A stretch of DNA of 64,000 nucleotides from Haematobia irritans (taxonomy: Eukaryota; Arthropoda; Insecta; Diptera; Muscidae). A program made the position numbers and the translations under genes. The notes beneath the pieces were generated by a model. It saw only the letters and a program-made list of their open reading frames with translations. It was not told where the DNA came from and ran no database searches. Positions 23,901-35,236 of the stretch are shown here, one piece after another (positions within the stretch are counted from its first letter, which is position 1; every line of letters starts with the position of its first letter). The DNA is taken from contig NC_134399.1 in the NCBI RefSeq assembly GCF_050003625.1, positions 148,422,473-148,486,472 on the forward strand, read 5' to 3'.

Positions 23901-24971
23901 CAACAGATCTATGACAATAAGGAGAAATTGACCAGTCCCCAATTGGTGGGAAATATGAAACCAATTGAATTGCCCCCTGAGGATAAGGCTGTACCCAATT
24001 GGGATGTTTTGATACGGATTTTGGAGGAACCAGAAATGTCCGAAGCTGATGATGCTAGCTCTGTCCATTCGAGTGTTCATCCTTTGACACGTTACATTAG
24101 CTACGATGACAAGGCCAAATGGAAGGAAATTATAACCACTGAGTCTTCGTTGCGAACCATGCTTACCGAGGCTGTAGTCAAGGAAGATTTCGAGCGTATA
24201 CGAGCCGATACCAGATATGAAAGAATTTTCGAACCCCAGACCTGGGATGTAATTGTACGCATTTTAGCTCCTCCCTCCGATGATGAGGGTGATGTGGAGA
24301 TGAGAACTCCAAGACGCAACAAGAAGACCCAACCATGGGATACACGCTCCCGTCGTAGCTCCTTGCCAACTTTGTATGAATACGATAGTGATGGTGGTTC
24401 CAGTGTCCGTACCATTCGCAATGACCCTTCTATGCCTATACATCCCAATGCCTTTAACTTGCAAAGATCTCGTCGATCTTCACGTACTTCTTATAACACC
24501 GATCATAATGATTTCCGTTCCATGTCTGAAGTCACTGTAGATTTTGGTCGCATGGATAATATGTCAAATGCCAGTTCATATTATCCCATGCAATATGATG
24601 ACGATGATATGTCGGACAGACGTTCTTTCCATCGTTCCGTAAGTCATCCATCGTTGGCCCGTTCGGGAAGTGAATTCACCGAGCACTGGGCTGCCCCAGA
24701 TGATTTATCTTCGCCAGAGGGAACTCCCACTGCCTCCAGGTCTCAAAGAATGATTGTGAGTTGATTGAAGGGTGGGAAATATTAGGGATTATGGAATTAA
24801 TAAAATCCTTGTTTTTTTTTACAGACCACTTTCCAACCTAGGGTACCAGCTCCTCCACCACCACCAAGGGCCGGTCGTATGGTAGCTCAAACACAAAGTG
24901 AATATGTGGAAACTAGACGTACATCTCAATCCTATCGCACAGGTCCTGATAGCCGACCCAGGGAGTGGTAA
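17918..24971 (+). CDS. ZP-N-type single-pass membrane protein with long cytoplasmic tail (5' partial, spliced)
   Basis: The exons are 17918-18001, 18212-18349, 18809-18948, 19017-19376, 22946-24755 and 24825-24971 (stop TAA). All introns are GT-AG and the joined frame is open for 892 codons. Residues 22-104 carry four cysteines (LNCAAG, SSACRVNG, KGCGTL, IVCRY) and the patterns FHGII and VFTNNIIVRF, the layout of a ZP-N domain as in insect cuticle-organising ZP proteins. No ZP-C half or furin site follows. After a Pro-rich linker comes a transmembrane helix (about 138-162), then LRSR as stop-transfer. The tail of about 730 residues is Pro/Ser-rich, with FDVQVR, WDVKIR, WDVLIR, WDVIVR and WDTRSR repeats and a C-terminus PAPPPPPRAGRM. 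It probably links apical extracellular matrix to the cortex (inference). The N-terminal exons with the signal peptide are not identified. Confidence 0.9.
20324..21497 (+). mobile_element. Helentron-like element, family B (copy 1), nested
   Basis: Forward orientation. The GTCCGTCTGTCCGTCTGTCC microsatellite at about 20428-20450 follows GAGTCGATATAGCCAT, then come family B units with AGCTCCCATATATAGC and CGGTTCAGATTTAGATAT. The 3' end is GGTGCAGGGTATAATATAG, a CGGCCCCGCCCG hairpin and ACTTTCCTTACTTGTTTT. This end closely parallels the INE-1 3' terminus (hairpin, then CTTGTTTT). The 5' TATACCC palindrome is missing or replaced. Confidence 0.75.
21498..21811 (+). repeat. SINE-like body, second copy (headless)
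   Basis: It matches 10187-10493 along its length: ATATTCCAGATATG, GGAAGATTCCGAAAA, AGTCAGAAAAGAACAGTG, CGGTACACGTTTTCCAAACG and CTTTGCGTGC. The family B element ends directly at its left border, consistent with the Helentron having inserted at the T-rich junction after a lost tRNA-like head. Confidence 0.65.
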
Positions 24972-27950
24972 ATCATTAGGATCAAGGAGGATCATTAATG
25001 AAAAAGAGATGTGTGTAAAAAATTAAAAAGAAAAACATGGAAAATTGGACGGCAGGAACCGTCTGATTTTGGAATATATATTTAGATCTATTATCTTTCA
25101 AACACTCTCTATAACTTTTTCCCCCCAAAACTCTCTTAGATTTTTCTCTTTAAATATTTAAAATATTTTTTTTTTTTTCAAACTTAAAAAGTTTGGAAAT
25201 TTTTTGGAAATCTTTTAAATTCTTAAACATTGTTTTTTTAAATTTTTTATACTCAATTTATCATACTCCTCATTAGCTTTTATGGAATCTTAAATGCTTC
25301 AAAAGCTTGCGAACTAACAAATTTCGACTAAACTCTATAACGCTTGTTTAACCTAATTAGCTTCTAAAGCTTTATATGTCCTCCTAATTTTCATTTCATT
25401 TCGAAATTCACTGCTAGCAATTTCTTTCTCTATGATACGATAGCTGTAATTTAACACAAGTGCCAATTGACTCAAATTAAAATAAAATATATATTTTGAA
25501 TATATAACAAATTACAGTATACAATATAATTGAAATACAAAACTACTCTACTGAACAAAACCCTGTAAATTTTCCTTAAAACATAAAATTTTCCCAATAG
25601 GTTTAGTTTAGATTGTAATGAAAATATTCAAATTTCAGTTTAAAATTTATTTAGTCAAAAAGAAAAGAAATTAATATAAAAATGTCATAAAGTCAAGACC
25701 AATGAAATTTGTGAAAAAATTTTACTATACAATTTTTTAAAAGAAAAAATATTTATTTGCTGGGGGCTTTTTTGTGGATCCAATTGTTGATCCCTTAGAA
25801 AAGGAAAAACTAAGTTGAGACACACAGTAGGGTGAAAATGTTATAATGCTGGGTATGTTTGCATGACATACCGAATAATCCATTTGGAAAAGTTGGTCTT
25901 TTCAACTTAATCTTCTTTTTTGGCCTTGGTCTTTAGCATTTAATTTGGCAGTAATGGTGACGTTTCCTCACAATAATTATCATTTTACATTTAATTTGGC
26001 AGTACTGGTGACGTTTCTACTAATTTATCGATTTGATAATAAATCGTTGCAGAGAATTTTAGCGATTGTAAATTACAAGTTTTCTAAAATATATAATTAC
26101 TGTGAATTTTATAAAATTCATGGATCATATAAGTAATTCACAATAACAATCTATTGTGATTTGATATAAAGAAACTTTATAAATATTTTACTTGGCAGTA
26201 TTTTACAGCACAAGAAGTTTTCCATTTTTAAACTCTATGTCATTCACAAATACGCCATTCACATTCGCCATAAATACTTATGGCGATTTAAATCCCATCC
26301 CTGGATCTTACTAGTTATTCACAATAAGAATCTATTATGATGTGAAAATAGCAGCGTTTACCAAAATTCAATATGACATTTCTGCTAAATCATTGACTTG
26401 CTAACAAATAGCCACAGAAGAAGTTTTCCAATTATAATCTACAAGTTATTCACAACAAATGACTATTGTGATTGGAAATAATATAATACGTTTTAGGATG
26501 AAATACTAGTCTACAACTGTTGAGCTGAATATAAGGCTTGTTTTCTTTTAATATTGGATGCAACATTTATATGAACCATCCAGAGCATTGTTGCACTGCT
26601 GTATTATGCAGAAAATCTCATCAGTGCAAATTTCGCTGGTGTTGCCAGATTGAATTTACATAAAGTGACATTTATTTTAAATACAATATTAGCGTCCCAG
26701 CAAATTTAGGGCTTAAAAATATTCGTTTTTTAAATAACTATTCATTTCGTGGAATGGTAATTTAGTCACAAATTAAATTTTAATAATTTTAATCAAACAC
26801 CACAAATAATATAGATGTCGCTATATTCTTTGCCTTCCATCGAAGTTTAGTTATTAGTAAAAAACTATATTAACTACTGGGTTACTCTCCTTTAATTGTC
26901 ACAACACAAGAAAATTCCAATCAAATAAAAACAAAAAAAATCTTGCCACTTGTCCAAGCACATTTTTATATTAAATATCGTTTTCTTATAGTTACACTAA
27001 AAAAATTCAATACTTTTCAATATTTCAAAAAGGTAGAAAACTTTAAGACCTAAAGAGTTTAAACTAAATTTGAATTACTGGAAACTGTTGAATTGAAACA
27101 ATTTACCTCTAGACATTTTTTAAATAACTTTTTTTTTTAACTGCAAACAAGAATAGAAATCATATTAAAATATATATTTTTTGAATAAAGAAAAATTAGG
27201 TGGTGGGGAGCTTAAAGCAATTTTTGTAATTTAATTTTCTTAAAATCTTTGAAATACCTTATGAAACATATTAAATAGAAACGAAATATATTAATGTTTT
27301 TATTCAATATCTACATTTATTTTTTTTTTGTAATATAAATTCATAATAAATAAAACTCAAAGTATTAAATACTACCTTAATATAAAATATGAGTATACAA
27401 TATTATATATTATTACAGCAAAAACATATATATATATTTTCTGCAGAAATATCATATATATCTCTTATCGAGTCCGTCCTTATATAACGTTATGAAATGA
27501 AAATGTGTTCTTTTTTTAATAATAGCAATTAATTGATAATGCTAATTAATCTCAACTATAAATAATCAATAAAAAATATTAAAAAAAACAAGAAATTGCC
27601 TTAATAAACATACATATGTATACATTAATTAAAATTATTAATAGTTTTAATTAAATTTAATTCATATATTTAATTGATGATCAAATATAAATAATCTATG
27701 AAACAGTCTCTGATTTTTCTAGTTTATTTACCTTATAACCATAAATAAGAAATTTAAATTGTGTAAAATTTAATTATTAAATAAATTGTGAAATAAATGC
27801 AAATTACTAACAGAAAAAGGGGTTTTGCCTTGCTTGTGTAGAACTTGAAAAATGTTGGGTGGAGCATAATAAGTTTGCGTGGTTGGGCTAAGTATGTAAA
27901 GTTGAGGTAATTGTCTGATAAAATACCTCTATATTTAAAATTTTAGTCAT
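24972..27950. other. ZP gene 3' UTR and AT-rich intergenic DNA
   Basis: The region up to roughly 25500 is the likely 3' UTR. Beyond it are A/T runs, two copies of a TTTAATTTGGCAGTA.TGGTG motif (25940 and 25990) and several ATTCACAATAA motifs (26120, 26320, 26440), but no open frame of note and no recognised transposon terminus. Confidence 0.5.
25481..25486 (+). promoter_or_regulatory. Putative polyadenylation signal AATAAA
   Basis: This is the first AATAAA downstream of the ZP stop codon (about 510 bp after it). Further AATAAA-like words follow in this AT-rich DNA, so use of this one is inferred. Confidence 0.4.
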
Positions 27951-28082
27951 GTCGAATAAAAATTGTGTTGTCGAGAAATCCGAGAAGTCAAATCGGTTGA
28001 TCGGTTTATATAAATATACCAAAATGTAGGAAAAACATGAAATTTTTTAATCGGTATAAATTTCTTTTGAATAGGCTACATT

Positions 28083-28520
28083 TGACAGGATGGTCTTTAT
28101 GGCCTTTAAACAACTAAAAAAAGCCGTCATACGCTGCAGGAAAGTGGTTCTGCGGAATTTTAGTCCGTTCCCGTCGAAGTAACATCTTAAGATGGTCGAC
28201 GCTTTAGTCTTTTTTTAGTGCTATCTTTACGCTTCAAAATTCTCCAGGCGCAAAAGTCTAACGGATTGAGATGCGGAGATTTTGATGGCTACTGTGCACT
28301 ACAATCATTCAAATCATTGTTGGTTGACGCGAGTCATGCTGGAATATCTATACTCTACGGTAAAAATGTTTACGTTTACAGTAAAATTCTTTGGCAAGTA
28401 AATCCAATCATTTTGTTTTTTCACAAACTGCTCAGTTTGAAATGAGTTTTTTTCTAATGGCTATAAAATTAGGTAGCTGGCTACTTTCGTGTAAACGTCA
28501 AAACTTCTTGACTATCTCGA
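28083..28520 (-). pseudogene. Second copy of the decayed mariner-family transposase
   Basis: The minus strand shows SFQTEQFVKKQNDWIYLPKN (28384-28460) and PSKSPHLNPLDFCAWRILKRK (28200-28290). These correspond to FQIEQFVNKPN and PPKSPELNPLDFCTWSILENK of the copy at 9350-11175. The segment between the two motifs is almost entirely deleted. The remnant has stops throughout. Confidence 0.65.
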
Positions 28521-28549
28521 GTTTAATTATGCCCTGCGCCACACTGTGG

Positions 28550-29060
<511 letters not shown>

Positions 29061-29465
29061 TTGCATTTTTGATTTATTGCTCTGTTACATTTATACTTAT
29101 TTACTTACTGTTTAACAATTTATAACCCTGTTTTATAATATTTATAACAACTTTCATATTTCAATTTTTTTGGTATTGTTGCCACCTCTCCTGTATTAAA
29201 AATAAACTTGTAAGATGTGAGGCGACATCTATGAGTAGGCATAAAATATTACTACTGGTTCCAAGCTTTACTAAGTTAAACAAGCCATCTACAGTCTGAT
29301 TCATACAATGATCATTTCAATTGCTTCTTTAAAAGATTGGCCTTATGCAATACACTATTATTACAATTCATTCAAAAGGATATTTTATTTGTCATTCGCA
29401 CATTTATATTTTTGAAACGAATTAATAAAATTATTTTTCGGAAAATTAAATAAATATGTAGTTTC
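29061..29465. other. AT-rich DNA without recognised feature
   Basis: No gene or repeat terminus was seen between the GGGGAC module and the first tRNA-like composite. Confidence 0.4.
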
Positions 29466-29980
29466 AGGGTGCAATAGAATTTGAACCCGGACTTCAGGGC
29501 TTTCATTCTAATGCGCTACATACTGAGCTATAGACGCTCTTTTTGCTGGATGACATTAATACGTATTGCACGTGTGCTGTATTTGCACCAGTTAACGTAA
29601 GCAACAGAACAACAAATAAATAAAAGTAACATAATAAATTGCAAAACCAAAGTCACCTTCCAGTGTTACCAAATGAAAATACATATAAAACTAAGTTACC
29701 TTTTCGCTATAGGCAAAATGAAGGTTTTTTAACGTTTTTCAAAATATGATGTAAGATGTTAACATACTGCATTATAAACTGATCTAACAAAACAAGAGAG
29801 TCTAGCGATAGCGTAACGGACAATTTATAAACTCTTTCCTATCCATGTGTGTCAAAATTAATTTTTGTAGAAATACTTTTTAAAAAATTTTGTTAATTTA
29901 AAACATTTTTGTTGGAGAAATTTTTGTATAAAAAATTTGGTTTTATATAAAATTTTGATTGTATTAAAATTTTGCTTCTA
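29466..29980 (-). repeat. tRNA-like composite repeat, copy 1
   Basis: The tRNA-like core lies at 29468-29538 on the minus strand: TATAGCTCAGTATGTAGCGC (A box-like) and GGGTTCAAATTC (B box-like). The collinear downstream blocks are CCAGTGTTACCAAATG, AAGTTACCTTTTCGCTAT and GCATTATAAACTGAT. The LINE at 29992-32264 inserted into this neighbourhood. Confidence 0.65.
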
Positions 29981-29991
29981 TGTAATGATTT

Positions 29992-32264
29992 GTTTGTTTG
30001 TTTTATTTCTATCAATATTTCATACATTGGTTTTACATATATACAGGTTTTTGAGTTTTTATCTTAAAGATATTTCAGCAAATAGACGATTTATAATTAT
30101 ATAGTGGCAATTTAAAAATATGTCAGTACATTAGGAAAAAGATAGTAAAAAACCTAAATTTAATATCACAAGTTTAAGTTTAAAGAAATTTTAATAACAG
30201 TCACTAAACATAGCTATAATAACTCTTATAGCTGAATTAGTAGCTGTTAAACCAAACTTCTCAGATGACCATGTGTTGACCTTCTACATTTCTCATAAAA
30301 TGATAGTGTCATATCGTTTATTAGGGATTCAATCATTCTCTGTTTCGATTTATAATGTAATTCTTGAGTGGGAAATCTCCAAGGTAGATTATAAATAATC
30401 TTTAGATTCTTGTTTTGAATAATTTGTATTTTCCTTTTATGTGTCCTGGCACAGTCATTCCAAACTTGACAGCCATAAGTCAATATAGGTCTTACACACA
30501 TCTTGTACAGCATCAGTTTATTTCTAATGTCCAATTTCGATTTTCTGTTCAATAAAGGGTATAGTGCCCGTCCACAACTTACAGCACCTGTACAAACGTT
30601 TTCAATATGGGCCTTAAACGTTAGTTTCTCGTCTAGAGTAATTCCTAGATATTTTATTGTTTTCGAAAAAGGAATTTCACTACCATTTGCCATAAACCTA
30701 CGTGTAGGTATTCTCCTAGGGGATTTATTGTAAGGGAAAAGTATCGCTTGTGATTTCTCACCATTGATTCTGATTTTCCATCTAGAAAAATATTTGGACG
30801 CAGAGGTCAATACTCTCTGCATTCTCTTCACTATCGCATTCGATACTTTTCCATGACTAATAAAAGCACTGTCGTCAGCATAAAAGGCAACGTCGTTCTC
30901 CTTAGGAAGTTTTATGTCCGAAGTATACAAGGAGTACAACATCGGGGACAATACGGAACCCTGTGGAACACCAGCGGGTATGCTTCTTATTGAAGATTGT
31001 TGACCTTCGATTTCAACAATAAAACCTCTTTCTGTAAGAAAATTATTTACTAATTTAACTAGATACATTGGGAAATTCATTTTGTGAAGCTTGTACACTA
31101 ATCCACTATGCCAAATGGAATCGAAAGCCTTTTCAATATCAATAAAAAGTATACCCGTCGAGTGCCGTCTCTGTTTATTCTGTCTTATCATTTTAACAAC
31201 TCTCCTAATCTGGTGAATTGTGGAATGTTCTGCCCTAAAACCATACTGGCAGTTGTGAATTAGCCCGTTCTCCTCGACGAAGCACTGAATTCTGTGAAAT
31301 ATTATTCTTTCAAAAACCTTTCCTACTGAACTCAGGAGGCTAATCGGACGGAGCTGGTCGGTAGTCTGGGATCCTTACCCCTTTTATGAATGGGAATGAT
31401 TTTCGCTATCTTAAAAGATTTCGGAAACACTGAAAAAGTGATACAAAAATTAAAAACTTTCACTAAATAAAGTATTGCAGACTCTGATAAATTCTTTAAT
31501 AATAAGTTACTAATCTGATCTATTCCAGGTGACTTTCCATTTTTTAATCGTTTAATGAAATACATTACTTCATCACGTGACGTCATATATGTAATTTCTT
31601 CGTTCCGAGTCGTATCTTCCGATATGGTCCTCATAATAACATTCACTCTGTTCTCCATGCAGCTAGTCATACCTGTGGTTGTTTGATGAGCGTTAACAAA
31701 GTGGTCCGCAAGAAGTTCGGCTTTGCTAAGATTGCAAGATATTTCCCGATTGTCATGCACTAAACTGCCAATAGTACTGTTCTTACCTTTGATGCGTTTG
31801 GTAATTCTCCAAAAGTTTTTGCTACCAACCTTCAGAGTAGATAAGAATCTAGCCCATTGAGCGTTTCTACTTTTATCGATATTAATTGATATCAATTTAT
31901 TAATTTCCCTAACTATTGCCTGAAAAGTAACTCTGTTATCGACATTAGTACATCTTTGGGCCATCCTCCTATATCTGTTTCTTGTAGAAATTAAAAGTTT
32001 ACATTCTGCCGTTATATGAACAGTATTCGCGGTTCGTGAAACATAAGGAACAGATTCTTTACAAGCTTCGGTCAATATTCTAACAAACTCCCTAATGGAC
32101 TCGTCTACGTCAATGTGCGACAATTCACTGTTCAGTATCTCGGAATTGGAAATTTTCGAATCCAAGAAAGATTTGAAACTTTGTCAATTTGCGTTCCTAA
32201 AATCTGGAAATAACTTAATGGTCTGAATGAATCTGTCATTTATAGTGAAGGTAACAGGTACATG
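29992..32264 (-). mobile_element. Jockey-type LINE insertion, 5'-truncated
   Basis: A perfect 12-bp direct repeat, ATGTAATGATTT, flanks the element at 29980-29991 and 32265-32276, marking a target-site duplication. On the minus strand the element starts within the end of the endonuclease domain (HHVPVTF) and runs through the reverse transcriptase to a 3' tail that reads AAATAAAACAAACAAACA. Length is 2273 bp. 5' truncation and an A-rich tail are typical of target-primed reverse transcription. Confidence 0.92.
30247..32264 (-). pseudogene. LINE reverse transcriptase (Jockey type), one frameshift
   Basis: The upstream part (32264 down to about 31360) contains the region before the palm, with FWRITKRIKGK, MYFIKRLKNGKSPGIDQISN and FPKSFKIAKIIPIHKRGKDP. 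One frame change near 31355-31365 splits it from the rest. The second frame then reads RPISLLSSVGKVFERIIF, CQYGFRAEHSTIHQIRRVV, FIDIEKAFDSIWHSGL, AGVPQGSVLSPMLYSLYTSD and the catalytic FYADDSA. Thumb and C-terminal parts (YLGITLDEKL, YKMCVRPILTYGCQVW) end at the stop near 30247. There is also one in-frame stop near the endonuclease junction (NAN*QSFKSF). Motif order and the PQGSVLSP and YADD boxes match the Jockey clade. The protein is otherwise well preserved, which points to a young but dead copy. Confidence 0.9.
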
Positions 32265-32429
32265 ATGTAATGATTTATCATTTTTTTTCTATACAAAAAT
32301 TGTAATACACAAAAAGTTGACAAGATTTCTTACAGCAACAAAATTTTCTACAGTTTTTTTTCTGTAGAAAATTTATATTTATAAAAACATAACTTTTCCA
32401 CAAATTTAAAAGGTATTTCTATAAAAAAA

Positions 32430-33130
32430 TCAGTTTAGACATACTATCATGTTGTCGCTAGACATTCTCTTATTGTTTTTAGATCTTTTTATAACGCAGT
32501 GTGTTTACAGCTATTTATCGATGTATTTTGAAAAAATGTCTTCAAAAAGTCATTTTGTCTACAGCGATAAGGTAACTAAATTGTATGTGTACTTTCACTT
32601 GGCAACACTAGAATGAGATGCTAGTTTAGCGATATTCCCGCTAGTTTTCTATGATTTGTTTTTCTAGTTGTTAAGTTAAATGGTGCAAATATATCATATG
32701 TATTGTACGTGTTAACAGCAATTAGGCATCAGCGCTTATGTAGCTCAGTATGTGGCGCAGTGGAGTGGGAGTCCTGAAGTCCAGGTTCAAATCCTGTTGC
32801 ACCTAGAGATTATATGCTTTTAGATTTTATTTAATTGATTATATCTATAATAGTTAAATTTAATCTATTTGTCGATTCCTTATTAGCCTTGATTTTTAAA
32901 ATCATGCTATGTTTTTTGAAAATAATAAAATGATTTTATAAATTGACAACATTTTCGAATGAAATAAAGAACTGACAAAATTTTCAATATTACACTGAAA
33001 AAATATTGTCGTAAACAAAACAAAAATGTTTTTCAAACGAGTATTTTGTGGCAAACAATGATATAAGTTGTTGTCTTGTGCCAATGACGATAAACTTAAC
33101 TATGGAATTTTATACCGTTGAATCAATGTC
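32430..33130 (+). repeat. tRNA-like composite repeat, copy 2
   Basis: The tRNA-like core is at 32731-32803: TGTAGCTCAGTATGTGGCGC and CCAGGTTCAAATCCTG. The upstream blocks ATAAGGTAACTAAATTG and ACTTTCACTTGGCAACACT correspond to the inverted blocks of the minus-strand copies. Downstream at 32993 is a TACACTGAAAAAATATTGTCG end and then AACCTTCTGTTTTAACA, both also found inverted in copy 3. Confidence 0.7.
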
Positions 33131-34228
33131 AACTTGTCCTTAAAAATGCGAAACCTTCTGTTTTAACATTTTTGACAAAATATTCTATAGAACAAAATAT
33201 TTTATAGAAACAAAATTTTGAAAAAAAAATCTATTGAAAAGGAACTTTGACAAAATTTTTTTTCTTTTTCTTTTTCTTAAAAAACAAAGCTTTTTATAAA
33301 ATAACAATTTTCTATAAGAACAAAATTTTGACAAAATGTTAGATTGGAGAAAATTTTATATATTTTTAATTCCATGAAAAAGTTTATGGAAAAGTATTTT
33401 CACAAACTTTTGTGTAGAAACAAAGTTTTTTAAAATGTTAGTTTTATAAATTTCATAAAAAATGTTTTTTCAATCCAAAGGTTGTCAAATTTCTTTCTAG
33501 AAACTTTTTATCAAAGTCTTCCTTTTATAGAAACTGTTGTAAAATTTTTGGGTTTACAGAAAATTTTTGTCAACATTTTTTTTTGTAGAAAATGTCAATT
33601 TTTTATAGAAGATTATGTCAAAATCTTATTGCTGTAGAAAATTTTGTTAAAATTTAATTTCCATAAATTATTTAGTCAAAATATTATATCTATTAAAATT
33701 TTTGTTTTTATAGAAAGTTTTGTCAAAAGGATGCTTGTGTAGACTCTTTTTATTTTTTCGTCCTTAAAACACTTTTTTCTTGTTAAACATTTAAAAAAGT
33801 AAAAATTGTATTCTTATGTCAACAATTTGTTTTTTTCCAATAGAAAAATTTCTAATAGATTTTTTCTGTAGAACTTGTTTCAATATTTAATTTCATTAAA
33901 AACTTGCTAAATGAATAATATTTTGGCGAAGTTTTCTAAGAAAAGAAAAAAACTGTGACATAATTTTCTAAAGAAACAAATTTTGTTGTTGTTTTTTTTT
34001 TTTTTTTATTTCAGCTTAAAACCATGCATTGACTAAACTACAAGTATAGCTTAACCAGTAGAGGAAAAGAATGTTTGTCAAATTTATTTGGGCAAAGCCC
34101 TATAGACTGCAAGATGGTTGGATAGACGCACGCAGAAATAAATTTTTACAAAATTTTCTAAAGAAATACAATTTGCCAAACTATTCTTAGAAACAAAATT
34201 TTAACATCATTTTCTAAGAAATCAATGT
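33131..34228. repeat. Degenerate TTTTGACAAAATTTTCTATAG-type repeat DNA
   Basis: Diverged units resembling the 15-17 kb minisatellite dominate. They include long T tracts near 33985-34010. No gene is seen. Confidence 0.6.
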
Positions 34229-34578
34229 ACGTTAGTTAAATTAACTAACACCAAGGAAAAAATATACATAAATGAAGCATTACGATTAACTAAATTCGTG
34301 TTTTCCACCAAATAGTTCAAAATTTCTTTAAATTAGTAAATTTTACCAAAAAATGCATCCACCTTGAACTTCGTTGTCACTAAAGACATTCTTGCAATTT
34401 TGAACTCTATGTTTTTCCTTCAAACTACAAAATTTTCTTTAACAAGTGAAAAATATTTACCTATTTTTATGCCATCGGCGTGATTCAAACGTTTGTAATA
34501 CTTTTTAGTTAAAATTTTCAACAAATATTCAACAAATATTCAAAGTTTTCTTCCTGGTGAGCTCACTGTTTTTGCAAT
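34229..34578 (-). mobile_element. Small inverted-repeat element (copy of 63009-63504), truncated
   Basis: Minus-strand collinear match to 63009-63400: the right edge CTTCCTGGTGAGCTCACTG corresponds to the start of the other copy, and GTACGTTAGTTAAATTAACT lies at the left. Shared interior blocks include TTTTGGTAAAATTT and CACGAATTTAGTTAAT read on the minus strand. The last approximately 100 bp of the element are missing. Confidence 0.75.
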
Positions 34579-34755
34579 GCATGTTTTCTTAGAAATAAAC
34601 GTTCGATATAATTTTCTAAAGAAATAAAATTTTAACAAAACAACTGTAGAAACAACATTTTAGTTATTTTCTATATAAATAAAAGTTTCGCAAAATCTCT
34701 ACGGAAATAAAATTTTGAAATTTTCTAAAAGAATAAAGTTTTTCAACATGTTCTG

Positions 34756-35080
34756 AGGAAATAAAATTTTGACAATATATTGGAAAGAAAAAAAACAAAG
34801 TTTTCTAAAGAAATAACATGTTTTACAGAAATAAATTTCTTACAAAACTTTCTTTAAAAAGGTAATTTTTAACATAATTTTCTATACAAAAAAATATGAG
34901 CAATCATTATTGTTATAGGAAATAAAATTTTGACAATATATTGGAAAGAAAAAAAAACAAAGTTTTCTAAAGAAATAACATGTTTTACAGAAATAAATTT
35001 CTTACAAAACTTTCTTAAAAAAGGTAATTTTTAACATAATTTTCTATACAAAAAAATATGAGCAATCATTATTGTTATTT
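34756..35080. repeat. 161-bp tandem duplication
   Basis: The unit starting GGAAATAAAATTTTGACAAT at 34757 is repeated from 34918 with almost no differences through CAATCATTATTGTTAT. Another copy of its right half appears at 38340-38460, beyond the two inserted elements. Confidence 0.92.
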
Positions 35081-35236
35081 TGATTTAAGCTATACGAGTA
35101 GCTTAATCAAAAGAAAAAAAATTTAGAAATTTTTTACAAAATAAAATTTCGACAAAATATTGACAAAAGTTTCTACTGAAGCAGCATTTGGACAAAAATC
35201 CTTTGCAAAACCAAAAACATTACAAAACTTTCTATA

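Noticed and set aside
24101..24464. Minus-strand frames overlapping the large ZP exon
   Set aside because: Shadows of the coding exon. Splice sites and domain content support only the plus strand.
32731..32803. Functional tRNA gene
   Set aside because: A and B boxes are present, but there is no good acceptor stem or anticodon arm, and the same core recurs in diverged repeat copies.
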